From: Bacillus sp. ISL-34
GTDB taxonomy: Bacteria; Bacillota; Bacilli; Bacillales; DSM-1321
Assembly (NCBI RefSeq): GCF_018613325.1
Contig: NZ_JAGGQJ010000037.1
Location: 1-35,480 of the forward strand
DNA: 35,480 bases
Direction: 5' to 3'
A program made the position numbers and the translations under genes. Shown piece after piece: positions 6,917 through 13,673 of the stretch (position 1 is its first letter; each line of letters begins with the position of its first letter). The notes under the pieces were generated by a model. That model had not been told where the DNA came from, did no database searches, and saw nothing but the letters and a program-made list of their open reading frames with translations.

Positions 6917-6972
6917 GAAATACGATTCTTAGCATTATCATACTTTCATATTCAAGTGAAAAACCAGCCTTA

Positions 6973-7058
6973 ATTTAACGGGTGCGTTAGCTGAAGATCG
7001 GAGTTGTCTTTAAGGCAGCTTTTTCTTTATGGAACTAAAGGGGCAGTTTAGTTGAAGA
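6973..7058 (+). repeat. attC-like element E9
   Basis: Left site TTAAC (6975-6979)-GGGTGC-GTTAG (6986-6990), hairpin AGTTGTC/GGCAGCT, inner box CTAAA (7035-7039), right box GTTTAGTTGAAG. Complete copy. Confidence 0.88.
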
Positions 7059-7119
7059 ACGATTTAAGATGTTAAAATTAAGTTGGATATTTGAATTAGA
7101 ATAAAAGTGGGGGAAAAGA

Positions 7120-7542
7120 GTGAATATTGAACAAAAGTTATATCAAGCAGCGAAAGAACTTATTGAAAAAAGATACCCTTCTGGCTGGGGTGGAGCAGCA
7201 GCAATGTACACTAACAATGGAGAAATATTGACAAGTGTATCACCAGAGGTCATAAATGCTTCAACAGAGTTATGTATAGAAACAGGTGCGATTTTGGAAG
7301 CACATAAATTTAATACAAAAATCACTCATTCAATTTGCGTTGTAAGAGATGATGAAAACCAAGAATTTAAAGTATTAACTCCTTGTGGGGTCTGTCAAGA
7401 AAGATTATTTTACTGGGGAAGGGATGTAAAAGTCGCAGTTACTATTTCAAAGGATCAGGAACAATTACTTTTTAAAACCTTAGAAGAAGTCCAGCCGTAT
7501 CATTGGTCTCACGCATACAAAGATGAAGAATTATTCAACTAA
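7120..7542 (+). CDS. cytidine deaminase-like zinc enzyme
   Basis: 140 aa, CDA fold. Zinc site: LCIETGAILEAH, where Cys replaces the usual first ligand and Glu55 would be the catalytic acid, and PCGVCQERL with the two further cysteines. The length suits a tetrameric CDA or a blasticidin-S-deaminase-like protein. The W-rich N-terminal segment (YPSGWGGAAAMYTNNG) is in the substrate-binding region and differs from housekeeping CDAs, so a modified or antibiotic nucleoside is possible; that is inference. GTG start with GTGGGGG upstream. The stop codon TAA (7540-7542) lies inside the CTAAC box of E10, so gene and element are fused end to end. Confidence 0.82.
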   Translation: MNIEQKLYQAAKELIEKRYPSGWGGAAAMYTNNGEILTSVSPEVINASTELCIETGAILEAHKFNTKITHSICVVRDDENQEFKVLTPCGVCQERLFYWGRDVKVAVTISKDQEQLLFKTLEEVQPYHWSHAYKDEELFN

Positions 7543-7620
7543 CGAGTGCGTTGGCTGAAGATCGGAGCTGTCTTTAAAAGGCAGCTTTTTCTTATCGAAC
7601 TAAAGGGGCAGGTTAGCTCC
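7537..7620 (+). repeat. attC-like element E10
   Basis: CTAAC (7539-7543)-GAGTGC-GTTGG, hairpin AGCTGTC-TTTAAAA-GGCAGCT with T-tract, inner box CTAAA (7600-7604), GGGGCAG, GTTAG (7612-7616). The left box supplies the stop codon of the deaminase gene. Confidence 0.9.
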
Positions 7621-7698
7621 GTAATAAACAAGTGATTTATCATTAATCATCTATGGTAATATACAAAATAAACCAATAGAAAAAACAGGGGGATCAGT

Positions 7699-8241
7699 AT
7701 GTTCTTACATAAGATAGATGAGGAGTTATCATTGAAACTGTTAGAATTAAAGGATGCAGAAAGAGTTTTCGAAATAACAAATCAATCCAGAGAATATCTA
7801 CGAGAATGGCTTCCTTGGCTGGATAATACAAAAAAACTTGAAGATACAAAAGGGTTCATTAATTTTTGTTTAAAAGGTTTTGCTGAAAACAAGAGTGTCA
7901 ATACAGTTATTATGTATAAGGGACAAATTGTTGGTGTAGCAGGTTATAACCAAATAAATTGGTCAAATAAAACTACATATATTGGTTATTGGCTCGGAGA
8001 AGAATATCAAGGAAATGGAATTATGACAAGAGTAGCTAAGGCATTGACTGATTATGCATTTAAAGAATTAAAACTAGATAAAGTGGAGATTAGGGTTGCT
8101 TTGGAGAATAAAAAAAGTAGAGGGATTCCTGAAAGATTAGGTTTTGTTAATGAAGGTTGTATCAGACAAGCATAATGGTTGTATAACCATTATGTTGACC
8201 ATATTATTTACGGTATGTTAGCTAAGGATTGGAATAAGTAG
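7699..8241 (+). pseudogene. RimJ/RimL-type GNAT acetyltransferase with premature stop
   Basis: N-acetyltransferase of the ribosomal-protein-Ser/Ala acetyltransferase group. The open part encodes 158 aa with LLELKDAERVFEI, VAGYNQINWSNKTTYIGYWL and the acetyl-CoA loop EEYQGNGIMTRVAKAL. TAA at 8173-8175 interrupts the frame, but the same frame continues for 21 sense codons (WLYNHYVDHIIYGMLAKDWN...) to TAG 8239-8241, which is exactly the expected family C-terminus. A single G-to-T change of a GAA codon explains it. The truncated product lacks the last strand and is probably inactive, though the loss is small. Start ATG with GGGGGATC upstream. Confidence 0.8.
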
Positions 8242-8254
8242 TAATACCTTAATG

Positions 8255-8315
8255 AACTAACGGGTGCGTTAGCTGAAAATCGGAGCTGTCTTTAAGGCAG
8301 CTTTTCCTTATGGAA
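8255..8315 (+). repeat. attC-like element E11, left half and centre
   Basis: CTAAC (8257-8261)-GGGTGC-GTTAG (8268-8272), hairpin AGCTGTC/GGCAGCT, then ccttatggaa-ct-ttccataagg, a 10 bp perfect inverted repeat (8306-8327) where the right simple site should be. The segment 8328-8529 holds no convincing gene. Confidence 0.8.
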
Positions 8316-8529
8316 CTTTCCATAAGGAGTGCTATTATAAGACCTATTGTAAAATGCCAAAAACGATGTGCATTGGTGGACGGAATTATATCCTCTGACG
8401 TATTTATATTACCTCTTACTAAAATGCCTTACAGAGACATTTAAGTAGTGAATCATTTCCATTTTTTAGTTTTTTCTTTCCGGAAATAATGCTATTATTT
8501 GTAAAATACATATAATAAGGCGGGATCTT

Positions 8530-8739
8530 ATGGATAAAAAAACTCAATTAGCTTTGATTTTTCTCTTAATACCTCTGGCAATATCAACTTATTTTTGGTT
8601 TTCGGATTCAGCCTTATTACGAGGCGGATATGACTTAGCTATAGATGGTTTTGTAGTAGCCAGAGCCTTAATGATTATTTACACATTACATTTATTGGGG
8701 AAATTAGGGGAATTTATCATTAAGAACAAAAAAGATTAG
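8530..8739 (+). CDS. small two-helix membrane protein
   Basis: 69 aa. ATG with AGGCGGGA upstream. Helix one about residues 7-24 (LALIFLLIPLAISTYFWF) and helix two about 40-60 (GFVVARALMIIYTLHLLG), short basic C-terminus. A small hairpin TTAGCT-ATG-AGCTAA overlaps the stop region and may terminate. No family recognised. Alone in its cassette. Confidence 0.6.
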   Translation: MDKKTQLALIFLLIPLAISTYFWFSDSALLRGGYDLAIDGFVVARALMIIYTLHLLGKLGEFIIKNKKD

Positions 8740-8790
8740 CTATGAGCTAACCTTTTATGTTTTATAGATTGATTGATTAAATACTTTAAT

Positions 8791-8908
8791 AAGGGAGGTT
8801 GCTGAAGCAACCTTTTTCTTAATTAACTAACGGGTGCTTTACTTCATTTTTAGGAGCTGCTGATCAGCTCTTTTTCTTATGGAACTAAAGGGGCAGGTTA
8901 GTTGAAGA
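8791..8908 (+). repeat. attC-like element E12 preceded by a fused partial copy
   Basis: 8791-8820 is the centre of one element (AGGTTGC-TGAA-GCAACCT, TTTTTCTT). It joins directly to a full copy: CTAAC (8827-8831)-GGGTGC-TTTAC, central GAGCTG...CAGCTC with T-tract, CTAAA (8885-8889), GGGGCAG, GTTAG (8897-8901), TTGAAG. The two central stems differ from each other and from other copies but both pair fully. Confidence 0.88.
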
Positions 8909-8959
8909 ATTATGTTTAACTATAAAAATGAAAAACAAACAATTAAGAGGTGAAATAGC

Positions 8960-9229
8960 GTGGAATTGAAGTATACTTGCCCTTGCTGTGGTTATAAAAC
9001 TTTAGATGAAGAACCCCCAGATACGTATGATATTTGTGAAATCTGTTTTTGGGAAGATGATGGTTACCAATATAAACATCCAGATGAGGATGGAGCAAAT
9101 TATGTTTCCTTTAGAGAAGCACAACAAAATTTCAAAAAATTTGGGGCTAAAGGTGAAAGAAGTTTACATTTTGTAAGAAAGCCTAATAAGTCCGATATAA
9201 AAGATCCAAATTGGAAACTATTAGAGTGA
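8960..9229 (+). CDS. CPCC family cysteine-rich protein
   Basis: 89 aa. Begins MELKYTCPCCGYKTL and continues YDICEICFWEDDGYQY, giving CPCC and CEIC pairs that should bind one zinc in a rubredoxin-like knuckle; this is the signature of the Cys_rich_CPCC family. Downstream, NYVSFREAQQNFKKFGA is the conserved helical part. GTG start with AAGAGGTG 7 bp upstream. The family is common as single genes in accessory regions and its biochemical role is not known to me. Alone in its cassette. Confidence 0.85.
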   Translation: MELKYTCPCCGYKTLDEEPPDTYDICEICFWEDDGYQYKHPDEDGANYVSFREAQQNFKKFGAKGERSLHFVRKPNKSDIKDPNWKLLE

Positions 9230-9262
9230 GGGTACATATAGTAATTAAATATTTTGTTCTTC

Positions 9263-9284
9263 AACTAACAGGTGCGTTGTTTCC
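9263..9284 (+). repeat. left-half fragment of an element
   Basis: aactaacaggtgcgttgttt retains CTAAC (9265-9269) and GTTGT. The following 55 bp before the next element carry no gene. Confidence 0.5.
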
Positions 9285-9338
9285 AAGGTGAATGATTTGC
9301 TAAATTTATCAGACTGTTTATGGATTACCTCCTTAATG

Positions 9339-9394
9339 AACTAACGGGTGCTTTAGTTGATTAAGAATCACAAAAATAATCAAGCTTTTTTATA
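9339..9394 (+). repeat. attC-like element E13, left half and centre (last in array)
   Basis: CTAAC (9341-9345)-GGGTGC-TTTAG (9352-9356), then TTGATT...AATCAA and a T-run as the centre. The right half is absent. Repeat copy B begins within it. No further copy of the element is seen to the right, so this marks the end of the array. Confidence 0.75.
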
Positions 9395-9623
9395 AAATAA
9401 TCAAGAAGATTAAAGAAATATGTTGTTCGAAAAAGGGGAGGGTATAGATATTGCCTTCCCCTTTGTGTTTACAGTAAATTTGCATGACTGTATTGTTTAT
9501 AATGTACTCGATTTTGTATCTCAAAACAGTTTAGAGATTGAATTGGTGCGGTTTTGAGTGGATTATTAACTCTATGTACTCAAATTCATGTCCCCAATGT
9601 ACTTATCTTTGTGTCTTCGTACA
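9358..9623 (+). repeat. 266 bp direct repeat, copy B
   Basis: Second copy of the block at 5038-5303, same orientation, starting in the centre of E13 and ending at the same cttcgtaca. Contains the same AAGGGGAGGG/CCTTCCCCTT hairpin and CTCAAAAC/GTTTTGAG pair. The segment 9230-9728 has no gene; after the block, GATTT-CTG-AAATC and a T-run (about 9632-9661) form a weak terminator-like hairpin before the yycE-like gene. Confidence 0.8.
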
Positions 9624-9728
9624 GAAAGGGAGCGGATTTCTGAAATCAGCTGCAACTTTTTTTAATAATAAACTGTAGACAAACGGTTAAATTATTGATG
9701 GGAAAATCATACAGAGAGGGGTGGGACA

Positions 9729-10148
9729 ATGGAAAGTAAATGGCCAAATGATATGAAAGTAGCACAAATCCGGGTTGCACGTCCTACTGATCAACTAAAA
9801 AAGGTTGTAAACTTCTATTGTGAAGGATTAGGTTTGAAAAAGATCGGTTCTTTTGAAGGGCATGAGGGATATGACGGCATCATGATTGGGCTTCCTGATT
9901 CCAGTTATCATCTGGAGTTTACTCAGCATAAAGAGGGCAGTCCTTGTCCTGCCCCATCAAAAGATAATCTGCTTGTATTTTATATTCCTGAACGTAAAAC
10001 CATTGAAGAAATCACGGATAGATTGAAAGGTATGGGCTATGAACCGGTTTCTCCGGAAAATCCATATTGGGAAAAATCAGGTGTTACTATTAAAGATCCG
10101 GATGGTTGGAGAATTGTATTGATGAATTCGCCCGGCATAGGAAATTAA
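9729..10148 (+). CDS. VOC (glyoxalase-like) protein, YycE-like
   Basis: 139 aa, vicinal-oxygen-chelate fold with two beta-alpha-beta-beta-beta modules. The first carries IRVARPTDQLKKVVNFYCEG and YHLEFTQH, the second DNLLVFYIPE and GVTIKDPDGWRIVL. Candidate metal ligands are His in the YHLEF strand and the acidic residues near DPDG. Resembles B. subtilis YycE, function unknown. ATG preceded by GAGGGGTGG. First gene outside the array; its GC content is higher than that of the array genes. Confidence 0.85.
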   Translation: MESKWPNDMKVAQIRVARPTDQLKKVVNFYCEGLGLKKIGSFEGHEGYDGIMIGLPDSSYHLEFTQHKEGSPCPAPSKDNLLVFYIPERKTIEEITDRLKGMGYEPVSPENPYWEKSGVTIKDPDGWRIVLMNSPGIGN

Positions 10149-10165
10149 ATTATGAAATGAAAACA

Positions 10166-10190
10166 ACCGAAAAGCACCATGCTTTTCGGT
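10166..10190. terminator. bidirectional terminator
   Basis: ACCGAAAAGC-ACCAT-GCTTTTCGGT between two convergent genes, with T-rich sequence on both sides. Confidence 0.8.
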
Positions 10191-10200
10191 CATTTTGGGT

Positions 10201-11067
10201 TTATGACGACATCGTGATCCCGCCATTGATGTGAATGCACTGTCCTGTTATATAGGCACCTTCATCAGATGCTAGCAGCACATAGGCCCCTGCATGATCT
10301 GCCGGCTGCCCAGGGCGTCCAAGTGGTGCTTCTGTTCCGAACTCGGCAACGGATTGTTCGTCGAACGTGGCCGGGATGAGAGGAGTCCAAATCGGTCCTG
10401 GAGCAACCATATTGACCCGAATCCCTTTTTTAGCCACATTCTGTGCAAGGCTGCGAGTCAATCCGACGATTGCTCCTTTTGTCGCCGTATAATCCATCAA
10501 AGTTGCATGGCCCCTGTACGGGTTGATCGATGTTGTGTTGATGACCGAGTTGCCTTGCTTCATATGAGGAACCGCGTGCTTGCTCATGTAAAATACTGAA
10601 TAAATATTGGTGCGGAACGTTTTGTCCCATTGCTCGTCCGTGATATCCTCAATGTTTTCCGTCGGGTATTGCACCGCTGCATTATTCACGAGGATGTCCA
10701 GCTTTCCGAACTCGTCCAGCGTCTTCTTGATCAATTCCTTACAATTCGCCTCCACGGAAACGTCAGCTGGAAGCAAGAGGCAGCGAACGCCTTCCGCTTC
10801 AATCAGCTGCTTTGTTTCTTCGGCATCACTGTGCTCATCTAAATAATTCACAACCACATGGGCGCCTTCCTTTGCATAAGCAATCGCAACCGCACGCCCG
10901 ATGCCGCTATCTCCGCCTGTAATCAAGGCAACGCGGTCTTTTAGCTTACCGCTTCCTATGTAATCCTTTGGCTGAATCGGAAGTGGATTCATCTCAGATT
11001 CAATGCCAGGCTGTCTTTCCTGTGTTTGTCCGGGCTGTCCGTTTTTTTGCTGTTCATATATATTCAA
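10201..11067 (-). CDS. short-chain dehydrogenase/reductase, general-stress type
   Basis: 288 aa NAD(P)-dependent oxidoreductase with an N-terminal extension rich in Gln/Pro, typical of the YdaD/YhxC/YhdF group. Cofactor loop TGGDSGIGRAVA (about 50-61), NNAAVQ, catalytic Ser in NTTSINPYRG and the YTATK motif (Tyr/Lys), then GPIWTPLIPA. C-terminal GQCIHINGGI is the usual end. TTG start, with GAGGAGGAG 6 bp upstream. In B. subtilis such genes belong to the SigB regulon; no SigB promoter was confirmed here. Monocistronic. Confidence 0.9.
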   Translation of the reverse strand: MNIYEQQKNGQPGQTQERQPGIESEMNPLPIQPKDYIGSGKLKDRVALITGGDSGIGRAVAIAYAKEGAHVVVNYLDEHSDAEETKQLIEAEGVRCLLLPADVSVEANCKELIKKTLDEFGKLDILVNNAAVQYPTENIEDITDEQWDKTFRTNIYSVFYMSKHAVPHMKQGNSVINTTSINPYRGHATLMDYTATKGAIVGLTRSLAQNVAKKGIRVNMVAPGPIWTPLIPATFDEQSVAEFGTEAPLGRPGQPADHAGAYVLLASDEGAYITGQCIHINGGITMSS

Positions 11068-11243
11068 AGAAATCTCCTCCTCTTAAACTATTGATCTAGT
11101 CATACTTTAGCCGTTAAAAAGTACGGTTAAACATCGTCATTCGCATCGATTCCACCTGCAAACGATTACAAAAATATAGTGAAGAAGGACTTACGGTATT
11201 CAAAATTGAATTACATTTTAATAAAACTTTCAGGGGTGTTAAT

Positions 11244-11662
11244 GTGAATTCGATAGAAACAATACAAAAATTAACAAATGAAGAACAATGGTTAGAAGCC
11301 TTTCCAATCATGAATCAGTTGCGTACTGACTAACTCAAAAAACATATTTGGAGCTACTTGAATAAATGAGGAAGGATGGGTATTGTCTGTATGCATTATA
11401 TAAGGATAACCAGATTGTATCCTTGGCTGGCTTAAGCTGGAGAGTGAACTTTTATAATAAACGTCACGTGTTAACAGATTTCGCGCACCGCTCATTTGGA
11501 TTTGGAGAGAAATTATTAAATTATATACATAACTGGGCAAAAGAAAACGGTGCTGCATATGTGGCATTGGAATCTGGGATCCAGCGAAACGAAGCACACC
11601 GTTTCTATGAAGATAAATTAGATTATGATAAATGGTGCTACTCATTTAGAAAAACGCTGTGA
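11244..11662 (+). pseudogene. GNAT acetyltransferase, decayed
   Basis: GTG 11244 with AGGGGTG upstream opens VNSIETIQKLTNEEQWLEAF...MNQLRTD, then TAA 11331-11333. In the next frame LTQKTYLELLE continues the protein, then TAA 11363-11365 where GAA is expected, then MRKDGYCLYALYKDNQIVSL. A few residues seem missing between NKRHV and LTDFAHRSF, before FGEKLLNYIHNWAKENGAAY and a complete C-terminus ending at 11662. So one frameshift, one nonsense change and probably a small deletion. The frame is also open upstream to about 11125 (IVIRIDSTCKRLQKYSEEGL), a possible remnant of an earlier gene. Confidence 0.8.
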
Positions 11663-11707
11663 GTGGAAATAGCAGTGTAAAAGAGCTAAGTATTCAGCTT
11701 TTTTTTG

Positions 11708-11870
11708 TGGCCAACGGGTAAACGCCGATTCACGAGTAAAAGCGTGAAATTCACGAGTAAATCACTGAAACTCACGAGTAAATGGCCTAAACTCACGAGT
11801 AAATCACCGAAACTCACGAGTAAACGATCCAAACTTACATATAAATGCTCCAAACCCACGTAATTCACCA
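11708..11870. repeat. 21 bp tandem repeat array (about 7 units)
   Basis: Unit CTCACGAGTAAATCACCGAAA with CACGAG recurring at 11731, 11752, 11773, 11794 and 11815, and degenerate units at about 11710 and 11836. The period equals two helical turns. Read on the minus strand it gives a heptad pattern (LLVSFGD) but no start signal supports translation. It starts 45 bp after the GNAT pseudogene and ends just before a sigma-54-type promoter. The rest of 11871-12040 holds nothing recognisable. Confidence 0.85.
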
Positions 11871-11881
11871 AGTTATAGAAT

Positions 11882-11896
11882 TGGCACGATTATTGC
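11882..11896 (+). promoter_or_regulatory. sigma-54 (SigL) promoter match
   Basis: TGGCAC-GATTA-TTGC is an exact match to the -24/-12 consensus, with GG and GC separated by the required 10 bp. The nearest downstream gene is the broken DUF4083-like gene at 12041. No bacterial enhancer-binding protein is encoded in the window. A chance match in 35 kb is not negligible. Confidence 0.45.
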
Positions 11897-12040
11897 AAGT
11901 ATAATAATGAATCCAATTCCTTTGAAAAAATATATGTAACTACTCAGCTTATTGACGAGAATATCCTTCTGCTACTTAATTTGAACAAAAGTCTTGGTGT
12001 TGATGGTGCATAAAAAAATGATATGGAAGAGGGGGAAACG

Positions 12041-12210
12041 ATGATGGCAGGAGTAAATGTCGGGGATATCATTTTTCAATTATTAACCATTGGAGTGCCG
12101 ATATTTTTTTAAATAATTATATTGGTATATTGGCGTTCTTCCAAAATGAAAAAAGAACAATTTACCGTATTGAAGAAAAGTTCAACTCGATTCAAAAAAG
12201 GGATTACTAA
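12041..12210 (+). pseudogene. DUF4083-like small membrane protein, broken
   Basis: ATG 12041 after GAAGAGGGGG opens MMAGVNVGDIIFQLLTIGVP, then TAA 12110-12112 after a run of seven T. The same frame continues IIILVYWRSSKMKKEQ, and a shift then restores YRIEEKFNSIQKRDY ending at TAA 12208-12210. The combined sequence (one N-terminal helix, RSSKK-type linker, short coiled segment) matches the DUF4083 pattern of about 55 aa. One nonsense change and one frameshift are needed, so it is almost certainly inactive. Confidence 0.65.
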
Positions 12211-12330
12211 ATGATGGGATAGTGTGAAGAAATTCAAGGGATGGGTTCACGTAGAAGCCAGCTAGATGCCTTTTTTCATACGGAACATAATACAAAAATT
12301 ACGTCAGGATGAAAGGTGAGGAGTACGGAA

Positions 12331-12546
12331 GTGTTGGAAATGCTAGTTTGTTTTTTTGTTTTTTTAACGGGAGTCGTTTTTCTATATTTTGGTTTGTTTC
12401 AATACAATTGGCTGTATAAGGGTGTAAAGGAGTTTGAAGAAGGCTATTACTTTCCTTTCATAGGCAGCTATTGGTTCTGGCGGATTTTGTTCATCGGAAT
12501 CAGTTTATTCATCATTTTTACAACTGTAAATTCATTCTTACGCTGA
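12331..12546 (+). CDS. small two-helix membrane protein
   Basis: 71 aa from GTG 12331 (MLEMLVCFFVFLTGVVF), chosen because GGTGAGGAG lies 7 bp upstream; an in-frame GTG at 12316 lies inside that ribosome binding site. Helices at about residues 3-22 and 50-67, with an aromatic-rich loop GYYFPFIGSYWFWRI. No family recognised. Spacing to neighbours gives no operon evidence. Confidence 0.65.
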   Translation: MLEMLVCFFVFLTGVVFLYFGLFQYNWLYKGVKEFEEGYYFPFIGSYWFWRILFIGISLFIIFTTVNSFLR

Positions 12547-12643
12547 AAAGCCCAGGTCGAAAAATTTTTGTAATGATTTATTTAGCCTTGGACATACTTA
12601 ATTAAGATATCAAAAAGTAACATTTTAATAAGGAGGAAACCCA

Positions 12644-12907
12644 ATGGCTAACGAAAATATACAAATCAAAATGGAACATATTTGGCAGGATACATGTGGA
12701 TCATGGGAAAATTGTACGGAAACCACAATTCAGTCATTCTTGGCAAAATCCCAAGAAAGCAATATAGATCCGCAATATTGCATGAGCTGGGTGGAACAGC
12801 ATAAATCCCAAATACCTGAGTGGGATGCCGTTTCAAAAGTGTCGCTTGACTGGGTTAATCAACATACCTCAACGGGTTCACCCATTTCAATCAAGGAAGA
12901 TTTTTAA
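12644..12907 (+). CDS. hypothetical protein, 87 aa
   Basis: Soluble, acidic, Trp- and Gln-rich (HIWQDTCGSWENCTETTIQS...WVEQHKSQIPEWDAVSKVSL). ATG with AAGGAGGAAA upstream, a strong initiation region that supports reality. Two segments with pattern W-V-x-QH (MSWVEQHKSQ and LDWVNQHTST) hint at a short internal repeat. No family recognised. Confidence 0.65.
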   Translation: MANENIQIKMEHIWQDTCGSWENCTETTIQSFLAKSQESNIDPQYCMSWVEQHKSQIPEWDAVSKVSLDWVNQHTSTGSPISIKEDF

Positions 12908-12970
12908 AAAGTTATACTTTTTCTGCTTATGATTGTTACGAACTCTACTATGTTTAAGAGGTGAAGATAG

Positions 12971-13186
12971 TTGTCAAATAATGAGGAACAAAACGGCAAA
13001 TCAAATATTCGGCAAGGCTCAGGGCATAATAATGATCCAGATTACAGAGTTAATGCTTGGGATGAAATGAATGGTGAAGATAAATTTGTACAATCAGCCA
13101 TCCAAGAGGAATTCAATAATCCAGTAATCGAAGAAACAATCTTGAAGTTCAATAAAATAGCGAATGAACAAGAAAAGGAAACTTGA
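12971..13186 (+). CDS. hypothetical hydrophilic protein, 71 aa
   Basis: TTG start with AAGAGGTGAAGA upstream. Asn/Gln/Glu-rich N-terminus (SNNEEQNGKSNIRQGSGHNN) then a helical part (DKFVQSAIQEEFNNPVIEET). Probably soluble or intrinsically disordered at its N-terminus. It starts 63 bp after the preceding gene and shares the terminator that follows. Family unknown. Confidence 0.6.
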   Translation: MSNNEEQNGKSNIRQGSGHNNDPDYRVNAWDEMNGEDKFVQSAIQEEFNNPVIEETILKFNKIANEQEKET

Positions 13187-13194
13187 TTTTGGAC

Positions 13195-13217
13195 GCGCCC
13201 TATAGGGCGCTTTTTTT
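13195..13217 (+). terminator. rho-independent terminator
   Basis: GCGCCC-TATA-GGGCGC followed by seven T, 9 bp after the previous stop. Confidence 0.9.
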
Positions 13218-13250
13218 ATACGAAAAAGTAAGGGGGCATTTTCTAGAGCC

Positions 13251-13673
13251 TTACAGGGTGAAATCGCCTTGGAAATTCAGGATTTGTTTTGTAAAAGCAG
13301 TGAAATCACTGAGATGATTCACTACAATTTGTTCTAAAATGTCTAAATTAATGTTTTGGTAATCATGAACAGCAATGTTTCTAAATCCAACCATAGCTTT
13401 TAAGCGCCTAGCTATATCTTCATCAATAACCGAATGACCCTTCAGCATATCAAAAGCATCCCTGCTTGATTGAGGCAACCCAAGTCTTTGTTCAGCTACA
13501 ATATGCATGGCCAGGTCAATCGAGGATTCGCATGCACGTTGTATATTAAGGATGATGGAATCTTGTTTTGTATAGTCATTTAGGTTTTCTGGATTATTCG
13601 CGTATACAACCTTAACGCGGTTCATGCAACGCTCAATTATACTGATCTTGTTCAAAATCACATCATTCTCCAT
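13251..13673 (-). CDS. hepT: HepT-like HEPN RNase toxin
   Basis: 140 aa all-helical HEPN protein (DUF86). The catalytic RX4HXY motif is RNIAVHDY at about residues 103-110. In characterised pairs the toxin cleaves RNA (tRNA in some cases) and is silenced when the MntA antitoxin AMPylates the tyrosine of this motif. ATG 13673 is chosen; GTG 13685 is an alternative close to an AGGAGAAA site. The start overlaps the end of the antitoxin gene, so translation is probably coupled. All motif residues are intact, suggesting an active pair. Confidence 0.85.
   Translation of the reverse strand: MENDVILNKISIIERCMNRVKVVYANNPENLNDYTKQDSIILNIQRACESSIDLAMHIVAEQRLGLPQSSRDAFDMLKGHSVIDEDIARRLKAMVGFRNIAVHDYQNINLDILEQIVVNHLSDFTAFTKQILNFQGDFTL

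Noticed and set aside
8310..8444. 44-codon open frame starting MELSIRSAIIRPIVKCQKRC after element E11
   Set aside because: Its start lies inside an inverted repeat with no ribosome binding site and no recognisable domain; composition alone is not enough.
1..9394. CRISPR array as explanation for the spaced repeats
   Set aside because: Repeats are 80-87 bp with internal structure, spacers are 100-1900 bp and carry genes, and no cas gene is present.
1..9623. Prophage or conjugative element remnant
   Set aside because: No structural, packaging, replication, relaxase or integrase gene is visible; gene content fits cassettes better.
5321..9731. Shared words attattgatggga and ggtgggacaatg in the kinase remnant and just before the yycE-like gene
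   Set aside because: In the kinase they encode IIDGNYGGTM, in the other place they are the ribosome binding region; spacing differs and the match is short, so chance is the simpler explanation.
11686..11871. Minus-strand 61-codon frame with LLVSFGD heptads
   Set aside because: It is the translation of the 21 bp tandem array, which is open because 21 is a multiple of three; no ribosome binding site.
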